Notes: a model not told the origin generated them from the letters alone. Positions 19,778 through 31,000 are shown, numbered from the stretch's first letter. The stretch is DNA of 64,000 nucleotides from Porticoccus hydrocarbonoclasticus MCTG13d (GCF_000744735.1 NZ_JQMM01000001.1:1-64000); one strand, 5' to 3'. Numbers and translations are program-made.

Positions 19778-20056
19778 TCAGGCAGCGGGGGTGGAACCGG
19801 CAGCCTCTTTGGGTTTTGCTTCAGGTTTTGCCTTGCTTTCCAAGGGCTGGTCGCCGGCAATATTCTTTCTTTTCTCTTTTTTGAAGTCCGTTTCATACCA
19901 GCCACTGCCACTCAGCCGGAAACCGGCAGCCGTCAACTGTTTTTTCAATTCCGACTGATGACAAACCGGACAATCCGTCAATGGTTTGTCACTGATTTTT
20001 TGGAGTGCTTCCAGCACATGACCGCAGGCCTGACATTGATAACTGTAAATCGGCAT
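19778..20056 (-). CDS. FmdB-family zinc ribbon protein
   Basis: A 92-residue protein beginning MPIYSYQCQACGHVLEALQK. The two CxxC pairs (CQAC near 8-11 and CPVC near 29-32) form a zinc ribbon, followed by LTAAGFRLSGSGWYETDF, which is diagnostic for the FmdB regulatory family. The tail is Lys/Glu/Pro-rich and probably disordered. I chose the start at 20056 because MPIYSY is the universal family N-terminus; an upstream extension is not conserved. The function of the family is poorly defined. It commonly sits directly upstream of aspS, as here. Confidence 0.9.
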   Translation of the reverse strand: MPIYSYQCQACGHVLEALQKISDKPLTDCPVCHQSELKKQLTAAGFRLSGSGWYETDFKKEKRKNIAGDQPLESKAKPEAKPKEAAGSTPAA

Positions 20057-20199
20057 ACTAAATACCCTGATTCTAGAGTGGGCAGAACGCCCCTGATAAA
20101 AGCGGCGCATTATACCCCAGTAACCAGGGGGCTAGAAGATTGGATAATGACTGAATCCGGACTACCGCCAACACAATGCGCAAAAATCTGCCGGAAAAG

Positions 20200-20628
20200 C
20201 TATTTGTGCAAGGCGGTGAAGTCATCCCCGACGAGTACATTGACAAGTGGATCGACCCGCGCCGCAAGCAACTCCCCGGTATAACCCTGTGCCGGCAGCC
20301 GTCCCCAAATAGGATCGGGCCAGGCACCGTCCGTTTTATAGCGGGCGAGATGATGCACATGCAGTTGGGCCACCCGGTTGCCCAGGGTCGCGATATTGAC
20401 CTTATCCGGGGAGAACACATCCACCAATGTCTCCGCCAGCAGAGAGGATTCGCGAATCAGCTGATATTGGTCCTGTTCTGACAAATGATAAATTTCCGTC
20501 ACATCGGCAATCCGTGGCACCAGAATGAACCAGGGATAATTGGCATCGCGGTGGATCAACAACCGGCACAACGGAAAGTCACCAATAATTACCGTGTCAG
20601 CCATCAGTGCAGAATCGAGCTCAAACAT
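20200..20628 (-). CDS. HIT-domain protein
   Basis: A 142-residue histidine-triad-superfamily protein. The characteristic region GNRVAQLHVHHLARYKTDGA gives an LHVHH motif in place of the textbook HxHxH. The downstream AWPDPIWG block is typical of the short HIT proteins of pseudomonads. HIT proteins hydrolyse or transfer nucleoside monophosphates; the substrate here is unknown. It is divergent from proS. Confidence 0.8.
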   Translation of the reverse strand: MFELDSALMADTVIIGDFPLCRLLIHRDANYPWFILVPRIADVTEIYHLSEQDQYQLIRESSLLAETLVDVFSPDKVNIATLGNRVAQLHVHHLARYKTDGAWPDPIWGRLPAQGYTGELLAARVDPLVNVLVGDDFTALHK

Positions 20629-20713
20629 TTAACAACCTCTTGTCCTGTACCCAAAGCGGGCTCCACCGTAAAATAGCGGTTTTTACACTCACCTCCAAGA
20701 CAAAGAATCAACT

Positions 20714-22435
20714 ATGCGTGCCAGCCAGTTTTTGATCGCTACCCAAAAAGAAACCCCGGCCGATGCCGAAGTCATCAGCCATCAATTGATGATTCGCGCC
20801 GGCATGATCCGCAAGCTGGCCGCCGGGCTCTACAACTGGTTGCCTCTGGGATTGCGGGTGCTGCGCAAAGTGGAGGCCATTGTCCGCGAAGAGATGAACC
20901 GGGCCGGCGCCATGGAAGTCCTGATGCCGGTGACCCAGCCGGCGGAACTCTGGCAGGAGTCCGGTCGCTGGGAACAGTACGGGCCGGAACTGCTGAGAAT
21001 GAAGGATCGTCACGACCGCGCCTTCTGCCTCGGCCCAACCCACGAGGAAGTCATTACCGACCTGGTCCGCAATCAACTGCGCAGTTACAAGCAACTGCCC
21101 GCCAATTTCTATCAGATTCAGACCAAATTCCGGGATGAAATCCGCCCCCGCTTTGGCATCATGCGCGCACGGGAGTTTCTGATGAAAGATGCCTACTCCT
21201 TTCATGCGGATCAGGCCAGCCTGCAGCAGACCTATGACACCATGCACGCGGCTTACACCACTATTTTCAGCCGTCTCGGCCTCGACTTCAGGCCCGTCCT
21301 GGCGGATACCGGCAGCATTGGCGGCAACCACTCCCATGAATTTCATGTGCTGGCGGCCTCCGGCGAGGACGATATCGCCTTCTCCAACGCCAGCGACTAT
21401 GCCGCCAACGTGGAAATGGCCGAAGCCATGGCACCGACCGGCAGTCGGCCAACTGCATCGACAGACATGCAGGAAGTGGCGACACCGGGCCAGCACAGCA
21501 TTGAACAGGTCAGCCGGTTTCTCGGAGTAAAACCTGAGCAGGTCGCAAAAACCCTGATCGTGCTGGGAGAACCTGACCAAAACACCACCGCACTGGTGGC
21601 ACTTGTGCTGCGGGGCGACCACGAACTCAACGCTATCAAGGCCGAGAAACTGCAGGGCGTGGCATCACCACTGACCTTTGCCAGCGAAGCACAGGTAAAA
21701 GCCATCCTGGGATGTTCTGTGGGATCCATCGGTCCGGTAGCGCTCAGCATTCCGACCATTGTGGATCGCAGCGCGGCCCATCTGGCAGATTTTGTCTGTG
21801 GTGCAAACCGCGATGATTACCACCTCACCGGTGTCAACTGGGAGAGGGACTGCCCGCCGCTGCAAGTCGAGGACATTCGCAATGTGGTCCCCGGCGACGC
21901 CAGTCCCGACGGCCAGGGCACACTGGAAATCAAACGCGGCATTGAAGTGGGGCATATTTTTCAATTGGGCACCAAATACAGTGAGGCCATGAACGCCCGG
22001 GTACTCAATGAAGAAGGCCGCGAGCAGGTCATGTTGATGGGCTGCTACGGTATCGGCGTAAGCCGCGTTGTGGCCGCTGCCATTGAGCAGAATCATGACG
22101 AAAAAGGCATCATCTGGCCCGATGCCCTGGCCCCTTTCCAGGTCGCAGTAGTGCCGATCAATCTGCACAAGTCCGAACCGGTTCGCGATGCATGCGAAAC
22201 GCTCTATTCCGATCTGCAACAGGCAGGTTTTGACGTATTGTTAATGGATGAAGAGAAAGCCCGGTTAGGGGTCATGCTGGCAGACATCGAATTAATGGGC
22301 ATTCCTCACCGCATCGTCGTGGGTGACCGAGGGCTTGAACAGGGTCAGGTGGAATATTACAACCGTCGCAGCGGGGAAAGCTGCCAAATCGCGGTAACGG
22401 AATTGCCTGAATTTCTGGCACAGGCCCTCGGATGA
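20714..22435 (+). CDS. proS: Prolyl-tRNA synthetase (bacterial type with editing domain)
   Basis: 573 residues (E. coli 572). Class II motifs are visible: motif 1 around [20 protein letters not shown], motif 2 in [20 protein letters not shown], and motif 3 in [18 protein letters not shown]. The insertion domain between motifs 2 and 3 (about residues 225-405, including [17 protein letters not shown]) is the INS editing domain that clears mischarged Ala-tRNA-Pro. The C-terminal anticodon-binding domain follows. The stop overlaps the next gene's start (ATGA). Confidence 0.98.
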   Translation: MRASQFLIATQKETPADAEVISHQLMIRAGMIRKLAAGLYNWLPLGLRVLRKVEAIVREEMNRAGAMEVLMPVTQPAELWQESGRWEQYGPELLRMKDRHDRAFCLGPTHEEVITDLVRNQLRSYKQLPANFYQIQTKFRDEIRPRFGIMRAREFLMKDAYSFHADQASLQQTYDTMHAAYTTIFSRLGLDFRPVLADTGSIGGNHSHEFHVLAASGEDDIAFSNASDYAANVEMAEAMAPTGSRPTASTDMQEVATPGQHSIEQVSRFLGVKPEQVAKTLIVLGEPDQNTTALVALVLRGDHELNAIKAEKLQGVASPLTFASEAQVKAILGCSVGSIGPVALSIPTIVDRSAAHLADFVCGANRDDYHLTGVNWERDCPPLQVEDIRNVVPGDASPDGQGTLEIKRGIEVGHIFQLGTKYSEAMNARVLNEEGREQVMLMGCYGIGVSRVVAAAIEQNHDEKGIIWPDALAPFQVAVVPINLHKSEPVRDACETLYSDLQQAGFDVLLMDEEKARLGVMLADIELMGIPHRIVVGDRGLEQGQVEYYNRRSGESCQIAVTELPEFLAQALG

Positions 22436-23013
22436 GCGCTTCGGTCGGCCAGCGAATCGCGCGGTGGCTGACACTGACGACCACCGCTCTCTGGCTGAGC
22501 GCTTCTCTCGCGGGCGATGCGCAGGAAGTAGATCAGGCGCTGTTGACCCTCCTGAAAAAGACCGTGGAACAGGCTGACAGCTTTGAGGATCGTTTCGATG
22601 CCGAGGTATGGCTGATGGCAAAATCCACCCAGCTTGCCCGGTATATTCCTGACAGCGAAGAGCGACTCGATCTGCTGCGCAAAATCCATCAGGCCGCCAC
22701 ACGGGCAGAACTGTCGCCGGAAGTGGTTCTCGCGGTTATTCAGGTGGAAAGTCACTTTGACTCCTACGCAGTCTCCAGTGCCGGTGCTCAGGGTATGATG
22801 CAGGTCATGCCCTTCTGGAAGCACGAAATCGGTCGGGCGGATGACAACCTGATCAATATCGATACCAATCTGCGCTATGGGTGCACCATTCTCAAGTATT
22901 ATCTGGACAAGGAAAATGGCGATCTCGCGCTAGCGCTCGCCCGCTATAATGGCAGCTATGGCAAAACCTGGTACCCCGAGAGAGTCATGGTGGCCTGGGA
23001 TAACTGGCGCTAG
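22432..23013 (+). CDS. Lytic transglycosylase (SLT domain)
   Basis: A 193-residue protein with an N-terminal hydrophobic segment that looks like a signal peptide or anchor ([19 protein letters not shown]). The catalytic domain carries the SLT signature [17 protein letters not shown], in which the Glu is the acid catalyst, then [12 protein letters not shown] and [11 protein letters not shown]. Such enzymes cleave the MurNAc-GlcNAc bond to give anhydro-muropeptides. It is translationally coupled to proS by a 4-nt overlap, an arrangement seen in other pseudomonads. An intergenic bidirectional terminator follows. Confidence 0.9.
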   Translation: MSASVGQRIARWLTLTTTALWLSASLAGDAQEVDQALLTLLKKTVEQADSFEDRFDAEVWLMAKSTQLARYIPDSEERLDLLRKIHQAATRAELSPEVVLAVIQVESHFDSYAVSSAGAQGMMQVMPFWKHEIGRADDNLINIDTNLRYGCTILKYYLDKENGDLALALARYNGSYGKTWYPERVMVAWDNWR

Positions 23014-23090
23014 AAGCAAACAACAAAATGACACTCCGGAGGATTGTTAAACAAAAACCTCCGGATAAAACCTAATAAAGAAAACACAAA

Positions 23091-23117
23091 AAAATGCCAG
23101 CTAACGCTGGCATTTTT
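23091..23117. terminator. Bidirectional terminator between transglycosylase and cold-shock genes
   Basis: Stem GCCAGC/GCTGGC with a TAAC loop, extended by AAAAT/ATTTT pairing and ending in T5. It lies between convergent genes and can serve both. Confidence 0.85.
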
Positions 23118-23141
23118 ATTGGTTAAACTCAGGCATTTGCC

Positions 23142-23354
23142 TCAGGCAACAACAGTCACGTTTTGTGCCTGCGGGCCTTTCTGACCGTCGGTCACTTCGA
23201 AAGTGACCTGCTGCCCTTCATAAAGTGTGCGACGGCCTGTACCGTTAATAGCACTAAAATGTACAAAGACGTCCTTGCCACCTTCCTGCGCAAGAAAGCC
23301 ATACCCTTTTTCTTCATTGAACCACTTAACGGTACCGGTAACTAAATCTGACAT
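23142..23354 (-). CDS. Cold-shock domain protein (CspA family)
   Basis: A 70-residue nucleic-acid-binding protein. It carries RNP1 (KGYGFLAQ) and RNP2 (VFVHFS) on the five-stranded OB barrel, beginning [20 protein letters not shown]. The start at 23354 is set by GAGGA about 6 nt upstream; the longer open frame has no support. Members act as RNA chaperones. The roughly 160-nt gap to secF holds the promoter and leader, which in this family often regulates by temperature, although I cannot define an element in it. Confidence 0.95.
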   Translation of the reverse strand: MSDLVTGTVKWFNEEKGYGFLAQEGGKDVFVHFSAINGTGRRTLYEGQQVTFEVTDGQKGPQAQNVTVVA

Positions 23355-23514
23355 AAAATCCTCGTAAGCACTTAGTGCCAACCTCAGTTGGCGGTGTAAA
23401 TATACGGGCAGCCAAAAACCCGCAATTCCCACTTTAAAACGGCTTACAAAAACGCGCAAGCAAAAATACCTTGACATATCCCTCAATTGCAGCGCACGTC
23501 ATCATTAAGAAATC

Positions 23515-24435
23515 CTATGGCAGCCCATCGAATTCCTCTCCTTCCTTCTCGGGTGGTAACAAATTTTCTCTGGTCATCCGCAGAGCCATAAGCAGATTTG
23601 CCGCCACATAGATAGAAGAGTAGGTACCGATTACCACACCAACAATGAGTGCGATTGCAAAGTTGTGAATCAGCTCACCACCAAAAACAAACAGCGCCAC
23701 CAGCACAAAAATTGTGGTCAGAGAGGTAAGCAATGTGCGCTGCAACGACTGCGTCAGGGATTCATTAATAACCTCTTTTGCCTCCGCCGTTCGCAACAGG
23801 CGAAAATTTTCCCGTATTCGGTCAAACACGACAATCGTGTCATTCAGGGAGTAACCGATCACGGCGAGCACCGCCGCCAGCACTGTGAGATCAAACTCCA
23901 GGCGGGTAATCGAGAAAAACCCGAGCGTGATAATCACATCGTGAACCAGCGCAACAACAGCACCGATGGAAAATTTGTATTGAAACCGGATAGCCACATA
24001 GAGCATCACCACGGCCAGCGCAGCCAGCATCCCCAGACCGCCATCTTCGCGGAGCTCATCGCCCACTTGGGGGCCCACATAGTCCACCCGGCGCATTTCG
24101 ATTTCGCTGTCGGTGTTATTTTTCAGCGCGGCAAACACCTCATCGGACAAGCCGGCTGCTGGCTCACCCTGCAAACGGATCAGCACATCACTTTCGGAAC
24201 CGAAGTAGATGACAGTGGGGTTTTCAAAGCCGCTCTCCGTAAGCTGTGCGCGAATCACCGATAAATCGGCTGGTTGTGGATAGCCCACCTCAATCTGGGT
24301 ACCACCAGTAAAATCGAGACCCAGCACGATGCCTTTCACCGACAGGGATACCAGCGAACCCAGCACCAACAAAATAGACAGGATCGCCGCCAACTTCCGC
24401 TGGCCCATGAAATCAATAACACGTAGCGTCGTCAT
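23515..24435 (-). CDS. secF: Protein translocase subunit SecF
   Basis: An inner-membrane protein of 306 residues with six membrane spans of the RND-like SecDF family. It opens with the cytoplasmic RVIDFMGQRKLAA and TM1 (LAAILSILLVLGSLVSLSV), and carries the proton-pathway signature VIGYSLNDTIVVFDRIREN. SecD and SecF use proton-motive force to pull exported proteins out of SecY. It begins 9 nt after secD. Confidence 0.97.
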   Translation of the reverse strand: MTTLRVIDFMGQRKLAAILSILLVLGSLVSLSVKGIVLGLDFTGGTQIEVGYPQPADLSVIRAQLTESGFENPTVIYFGSESDVLIRLQGEPAAGLSDEVFAALKNNTDSEIEMRRVDYVGPQVGDELREDGGLGMLAALAVVMLYVAIRFQYKFSIGAVVALVHDVIITLGFFSITRLEFDLTVLAAVLAVIGYSLNDTIVVFDRIRENFRLLRTAEAKEVINESLTQSLQRTLLTSLTTIFVLVALFVFGGELIHNFAIALIVGVVIGTYSSIYVAANLLMALRMTRENLLPPEKEGEEFDGLP

Positions 24436-24444
24436 GGTGAGCTC

Positions 24445-26298
24445 CTAAATCCAGACTTTGTTAATGGTACGGCCACCATAGACCAGATTGACGAGCGCTC
24501 TGGTACCCAGAATTGCGGTGAACATCGAGGTCAAAATACCGATCGAGAGGGTAACTGCAAAGCCCTGCACCGGCCCGGAGCCAACGGCGTATAGAATCAC
24601 CGCCACAATCAGGGTCGTCAGGTTGGCATCCAGAATCGAGACAAAAGCGCGATCATAGCCGGCATTGATGGCGGACTGGGGTGGCAGACCATTGGCCAGC
24701 TCCTCCCTGATCCGGGAAAAAATCAGCACATTGGCATCCACGGCCATCCCGACCGTCAGCACGATACCCGCAATACCCGGCAGGGTCAGCGTTGCACTCA
24801 ACATTGACATGGCAGCAACCATAATGACCAGGTTGAAAGCGAGTGCCACATTGGCAAAGATACCGAACACCCGGTAGTACACCAACATAAAGAGCAACAC
24901 CATCGCCATACCGATGGTGACCGATTTAACCCCCAGGGCAATGTTCTCGGCACCCAGTGAGGGGCCGATGGTTCTCTCTTCTACAAAATACATGGGTGCC
25001 GCCAGACCACCAGCGCGGAGCAGCAGTGCCAGCTCCGAGGACTCACGAGGATTATCCAGGCCGGTAATACGAAAGGTCTTGCCCAGCGCACTGCGAATGG
25101 TGGCCAGACTGATAATTTTCTTTTCAACATAGCGCTCGGACGTCGCAACCTGTTCGCCCTTTTCATTGGTGGTATAGGTGGTGCGGGTCTTGTACTCGAT
25201 AAACAGCACACCCAGACGGCGATCAATATTTTTGCGCGAAACCCGGTGCATACGGGCACCACCATCACTGTCCAGCGTGATATTCACCTGCGGAAAGCCA
25301 TTTTCATCGAAGGAGGCCGACGCGTTCGACACGTGGTCTCCCGTAATCACCACCGTGCGTTCCAGCCAAGCATCGGGAAAACGTGACTTGTCATTCAGAA
25401 ATTCAAATTTTTCTGCCGTGACCACATTCTGCTCTTCGGCCTCAAGACGGAACTCAAGGTTGGCTGTCTTGCCGATAATCCGCTTCGCTTCAGCCGTATC
25501 CTGAACCCCGGGCAGCTCGACCATTACACGGTTGCGACCCTGACGCTGAACGATGGGCTCGGACACCCCCAGTTCATTAACCCGGTTTCTCAGGGTCACC
25601 AGGTTCTGGTTCAGTGCGTAATCCTCAACTTCCCTGATCGCAGATTCCGACATATTGGAGCGGATAGTGAACAAACCGCCGTCCGTGGTGAGCTGGGTGG
25701 TCAGATCGCGGAAGTCGCGACGGAGAATCCGGTTCGCCTCATCCCGCTCTTCTTCAGTGCGGAATTTGCTGACAATCGTCCCACCCTCCAGCTTCACTGT
25801 ATGGTAGCGTAGCTTCTCCTCACGCATGGCACCACGTATCTCCCGAACCGCAGACTCCATACGCTTGCCGACCGCCTCATCAATATTGACTTCCAGCAGG
25901 AAATGCACGCCTCCACTGAGGTCGAGCCCGAGCTTCATCGGCTGTGCCCCCAGCGCAGCGAGCCATTCCGGTGTCGTAGGTGCGAGGTTGAGCGCCACCA
26001 CATAATCGGAACCAAGCGCGCGCTGAATGACCCTTTTTGCCGGTAACTGCTGATCCCGCTCTTTCAGGCGAATCAGGGCATTTTCACCATTGCTCTCTGC
26101 ACCGAAGTACTCGATACCTTCATCCTTGAGAGCCTGCTCCATCTGATCCAGCAACTGCTGATCAATCACGGTCGCACTACTCTGTCCGGAGACCTGTACG
26201 GCCGGATCAGGCACATACAGATTGGGAAGGGCGTAAACCATTCCCAACAAAATAACAAAGAGGATCAGCAGGTATTTCCATAACGGATAACGGTTCAT
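24445..26298 (-). CDS. secD: Protein translocase subunit SecD
   Basis: A 617-residue protein (E. coli 615) with an N-terminal TM helix, the large P1 periplasmic head (about 30-430, containing PMKLGLDLSGGVHFLLEVN), and five TM helices in the C-terminal third. VEERTIGPSLGAENI and GMAVDANVLIFSRIREE mark the SecD permease core. It lies downstream of tgt, but yajC, which normally separates tgt from secD, is absent from the 123-nt gap. Confidence 0.97.
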   Translation of the reverse strand: MNRYPLWKYLLILFVILLGMVYALPNLYVPDPAVQVSGQSSATVIDQQLLDQMEQALKDEGIEYFGAESNGENALIRLKERDQQLPAKRVIQRALGSDYVVALNLAPTTPEWLAALGAQPMKLGLDLSGGVHFLLEVNIDEAVGKRMESAVREIRGAMREEKLRYHTVKLEGGTIVSKFRTEEERDEANRILRRDFRDLTTQLTTDGGLFTIRSNMSESAIREVEDYALNQNLVTLRNRVNELGVSEPIVQRQGRNRVMVELPGVQDTAEAKRIIGKTANLEFRLEAEEQNVVTAEKFEFLNDKSRFPDAWLERTVVITGDHVSNASASFDENGFPQVNITLDSDGGARMHRVSRKNIDRRLGVLFIEYKTRTTYTTNEKGEQVATSERYVEKKIISLATIRSALGKTFRITGLDNPRESSELALLLRAGGLAAPMYFVEERTIGPSLGAENIALGVKSVTIGMAMVLLFMLVYYRVFGIFANVALAFNLVIMVAAMSMLSATLTLPGIAGIVLTVGMAVDANVLIFSRIREELANGLPPQSAINAGYDRAFVSILDANLTTLIVAVILYAVGSGPVQGFAVTLSIGILTSMFTAILGTRALVNLVYGGRTINKVWI

Positions 26299-26421
26299 AT
26301 CACTAGTCTTTTATTGAGTCCTGATCGAAAGGCTGACCATTATAGGGTGGAAGCAGCGCCCTTGTCAGAAACGGCGGAAAATATCGAGCACCCCTCACAT
26401 ATTGGGGCAAATGGGCAAACC

Positions 26422-28598
<2,177 letters not shown>

Positions 28599-28689
28599 AC
28601 GTTTGGGGGAGGCTTGTAAAAGGCCGCAAGGGTAATGGAAATCCACCGCCAGAGCCAGCGTACCCATCAATCAGAACAACACCGCTCTA

Positions 28690-28717
28690 TTGCTTCTCCG
28701 GGGACCACTGCTATAAT
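28690..28717 (+). promoter_or_regulatory. Sigma70 promoter of tRNA-Leu
   Basis: TTGCTT at 28690-28695 and a perfect TATAAT at 28712-28717 are separated by 16 nt. The GC-rich stretch just after (CGCGCCCC) resembles a stringent-response discriminator, typical of stable-RNA promoters. Confidence 0.75.
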
Positions 28718-28728
28718 CGCGCCCCTGT

Positions 28729-28815
28729 GCCAGAGTGGTGAAATTGGTAGACACAGGGGATTCAAAATCCCCCGCCCTTAAAAGCGTGCCGGTTCGAGTC
28801 CGGCCTCTGGTACCA
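28729..28815 (+). tRNA. tRNA-Leu (anticodon CAA), integration target
   Basis: An 87-nt class II tRNA. The acceptor stem is GCCAGAG/CTCTGGT, the D-arm has TGGTGAAATTGGTAGACA, the anticodon stem GGGGA/TCCCC encloses TTCAAAA (anticodon CAA), a long variable arm follows, the T-arm has GGTTCGAGTCC, and CCA is encoded. From the anticodon loop onward it is duplicated at 37080-37137, which marks it as the attachment site of the island to its right. Confidence 0.97.
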
Positions 28816-28817
28816 CT
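28760..28817 (+). repeat. attL: 58-bp direct repeat in the tRNA-Leu 3' half
   Basis: Perfectly identical to 37080-37137. It covers the anticodon loop to the CCA end of tRNA-Leu plus two bases. Integration regenerates a functional tRNA, as is usual for tRNA-targeting tyrosine recombinases. Confidence 0.93.
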
Positions 28818-29349
28818 TAAAAATCAATAGGTTGAAAAAACCCAGCAGCGCATTCACCACAGCCACACTTTTTAAAAGTAGACATATAGTAGACGGCTAT
28901 GCATCCTGCCCATCCTAGGCGCCATTACCAGCACCAACTTCTTTAAAATCCCTTGGAGAGTAATTTTCTTTCTGGTTCACCCCGGCTTGGGCACCATTAT
29001 GCCAAGTAGTTATACTGCCTTTTCCTACATTCGGAAACGGAGCAGGTTACCTTTTTTTATCTGGGAGAGAGGCGGGGGTTGCCTGGGCCTCTTTCTGCAG
29101 CACCGTGGGCAGGTAATCGCGCCACAATTATTGCTGATACTATATCTATGCGAACAACGTCGGGATGGATGGGATAAAGTCGCTGGACATACGAGATCTT
29201 TACACGCGCTCAATATGCCGTGAATGTATACAGCTTAACGAGAGGTTACCAGCTCCAATGCACGGTTTATACTCAACCGATGCTCACTTACTACCCAGAC
29301 TGCTACCCGAAATCTACTATACACGCGACACAACTGAGCGAGACGTTAA
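28816..29349. other. Left end of the element, non-coding
   Basis: No convincing gene is visible. Contents are the paired GTAGAC arm-type repeats at 28878-28894, a 44-bp segment (29243-29286) about 80 percent identical to 37273-37316 beyond the right end, and a GCTTAAC...GTTAAAT bracket (29233-29351) reminiscent of an integron attC site, though weakly so. Small open frames here have no ribosome-binding sites worth calling. Confidence 0.5.
28878..28894 (+). repeat. Left paired GTAGAC repeats (putative integrase arm sites)
   Basis: GTAGAC occurs twice with an 11-bp period. The same pair with the same period is found at 36944-36960 next to the integrase. Repeats of this sort at both ends of an integrated element are typical of arm-type binding sites; this assignment is inferred. 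Confidence 0.5.
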
Positions 29350-29829
29350 ATGGAAAAGATCTGGTTATCAATTAGAAGGAACATACTATCAATAGCATTG
29401 AGCTTGTTTTCGATTAACTTGAATGCAGAGACGATTCCAGACATAACTAAAGGAAACTTTGATTTCCTTCTATCTAGTAATAAGTGTGTTTCCGTAACAG
29501 CATTGACCGAGCCTGACGAACGAGCCATAAGTGTTAATGAAAACATAGATATTGATTTATTTTGCAGCAGAAATAACAATTCCTATAAATGTGCAGAATA
29601 TATAGATTTTGATGACGAGTCACACAGAAATCAACTCGATTTCAAAATAACAGCAGACTCCCCACCGTATTTGCATTTAGTGCATGAAGCGTCGTTTTCA
29701 ATTATATACGTGAATTTAAATACTAGAGGTGCTGTCTACGAAAGAAGGAACACTTTAACAAAGGGGCTCGTTACCATTACCTGTAATTCCTTACATGCAA
29801 CTAAGCATGAGCTAGACAATGCTGAATAA
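29350..29829 (+). CDS. Small secreted protein of unknown function
   Basis: A 159-residue AT-rich gene. An N-terminal signal peptide (MEKIWLSIRRNILSIALSLF, cleaved near residue 26 after LNA) predicts export. The mature part has four cysteines (about residues 48, 71, 80 and 146), enough for two disulfides, and a beta-rich pattern. No family is recognised. It is the first cargo gene of the tRNA-Leu element. The start codon overlaps a GTTAAAT motif discussed under findings, and only a weak GAG lies upstream. It could be an outer-membrane-associated exclusion factor or an unrelated passenger. Confidence 0.6.
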   Translation: MEKIWLSIRRNILSIALSLFSINLNAETIPDITKGNFDFLLSSNKCVSVTALTEPDERAISVNENIDIDLFCSRNNNSYKCAEYIDFDDESHRNQLDFKITADSPPYLHLVHEASFSIIYVNLNTRGAVYERRNTLTKGLVTITCNSLHATKHELDNAE

Positions 29830-29935
29830 GACGCCACATAAAAATAAAAAGCATGCAACAAGTTTCCCCAAGTTCACCCAAACCGAAAAAGGCTGAGCTT
29901 TCGCGAGACATCCTACACTCAAAAAAGCTCGAATC

Positions 29936-30862
29936 ATGAAAGAAAGTAATGCTCCAAAATTTTGCTCTTCATGCGGCGAATCACTTCACCCACTGCCTTA
30001 CTTGCACGTAGAGCGTAAATGCAACGAATGCGAAAAGGCTATTTTCGTAAGGGAGGCAGGCGAAAACAGGCAGGGAACCACCATACCTTTTAGTATTTCG
30101 TTGAAGCCAAAGGCCAACACCCATTTGCACAAGCCAGGTGTCAATTGGCTGGTGCAACAGTTTTTTCTCGATGGCGCCCCCAAGACCCACCGAGATCTAA
30201 ATGACTTGTTCGATCGCTATGAAGATGTAGCCGAAAAAAAACTGATGCGAAGCGAAAAGCTATCAAGCTTAAATCTAAATCTAGATAGAGAAGCTGATGC
30301 GGAAACCATCTATAAGATTCTAGAAAAGGACAAAAGCGCTTGGGAGTGGTGGGCTTACCAAACTGGAATATATTCCTCCATTGGGCGAAATTCTGTTAGG
30401 GATGGCGAATTAGAAAAAGCAGCTTATGCATGCTTCATGGCTGGTAAATGTCATTCAATGCTGGTCTTCGTAGCAGAGCTTGAAGACCTTGTCTGGAAAG
30501 GGTACTTAGCAGAGAAGGTCGTATATAACGCAGCAGCGGCAGCTGCTGGATCACCTGCGGAAGTAGAGGCAATAGAAAGATTACATCCTTTGTTTGAGAA
30601 GCTGAGCAATGCCGTCCTATACGCGTGGGCGAATAGCGAAGACCCTATTGGGCCAAAAATTGGTTTTAATGATTTGTCTGAATCAATTATAAAAGCTCTC
30701 GCACAGTTCCATATGGCTTCCAGGGAGCGAAAGAGAGAGGAGGAAAAGACCAACCGAGCTTATACAAGAACTATCCATGATATGCGTATTCGGTGGTTCG
30801 GAACCGGTGTTGCAGTATTAGGTGGCTTGATAGGGGCCGCAAAAGCTCTGGGATGGCTGTGA
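29936..30862 (+). CDS. Zinc-ribbon protein with a C-terminal membrane helix
   Basis: A 308-residue protein. Cys10/Cys13 and Cys29/Cys32 (FCSSCGES and KCNECEK) form an N-terminal zinc ribbon. A long alpha-helical middle follows (about 85-280, with YNAAAAAAGSPAEVEAIERL). The last ~20 residues (GTGVAVLGGLIGAAKALGWL) are a glycine-rich hydrophobic helix that could insert in a membrane. No enzymatic motif is seen and I do not recognise a family. It sits between the secreted protein and the R-M pair in the element. The tail-anchored layout with a sensor-like ribbon resembles the architecture of some abortive-infection proteins, but that is a guess. Confidence 0.65.
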   Translation: MKESNAPKFCSSCGESLHPLPYLHVERKCNECEKAIFVREAGENRQGTTIPFSISLKPKANTHLHKPGVNWLVQQFFLDGAPKTHRDLNDLFDRYEDVAEKKLMRSEKLSSLNLNLDREADAETIYKILEKDKSAWEWWAYQTGIYSSIGRNSVRDGELEKAAYACFMAGKCHSMLVFVAELEDLVWKGYLAEKVVYNAAAAAAGSPAEVEAIERLHPLFEKLSNAVLYAWANSEDPIGPKIGFNDLSESIIKALAQFHMASRERKREEEKTNRAYTRTIHDMRIRWFGTGVAVLGGLIGAAKALGWL

Positions 30863-30964
30863 TTTGCTCTTCGCCTGACAATCCTTTCAAGTCAGCCATT
30901 CGGCCGGGAGGTTCTGCTTATCTGCGCGCTCCTTGATGTGTGGCGTTACCACTCAATGCAACGG

Positions 30965-30980
30965 CTGTTTATATATACAG
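30965..30980 (+). promoter_or_regulatory. LexA-type SOS box upstream of the R-M pair
   Basis: CTGTTTATATATACAG matches CTGT-N8-ACAG and differs by one base from the strong E. coli consensus core. It ends 20 nt before the methyltransferase start. The same consensus is found upstream of ruvCAB in this window, so the host LexA probably recognises it. Confidence 0.65.
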
Positions 30981-31000
30981 TATAAGTATGGTTTGCTAAT

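Noticed and set aside
18900-19958. Plus-strand frame opposite aspS with a few hydrophobic residues
   Set aside because: Opposes the well-supported aspS gene, has no motif and no ribosome-binding site.
28987-29223. Small open frame in the left end of the element
   Set aside because: No ribosome-binding site, no recognisable composition and overlap with the repeat-bearing non-coding region.
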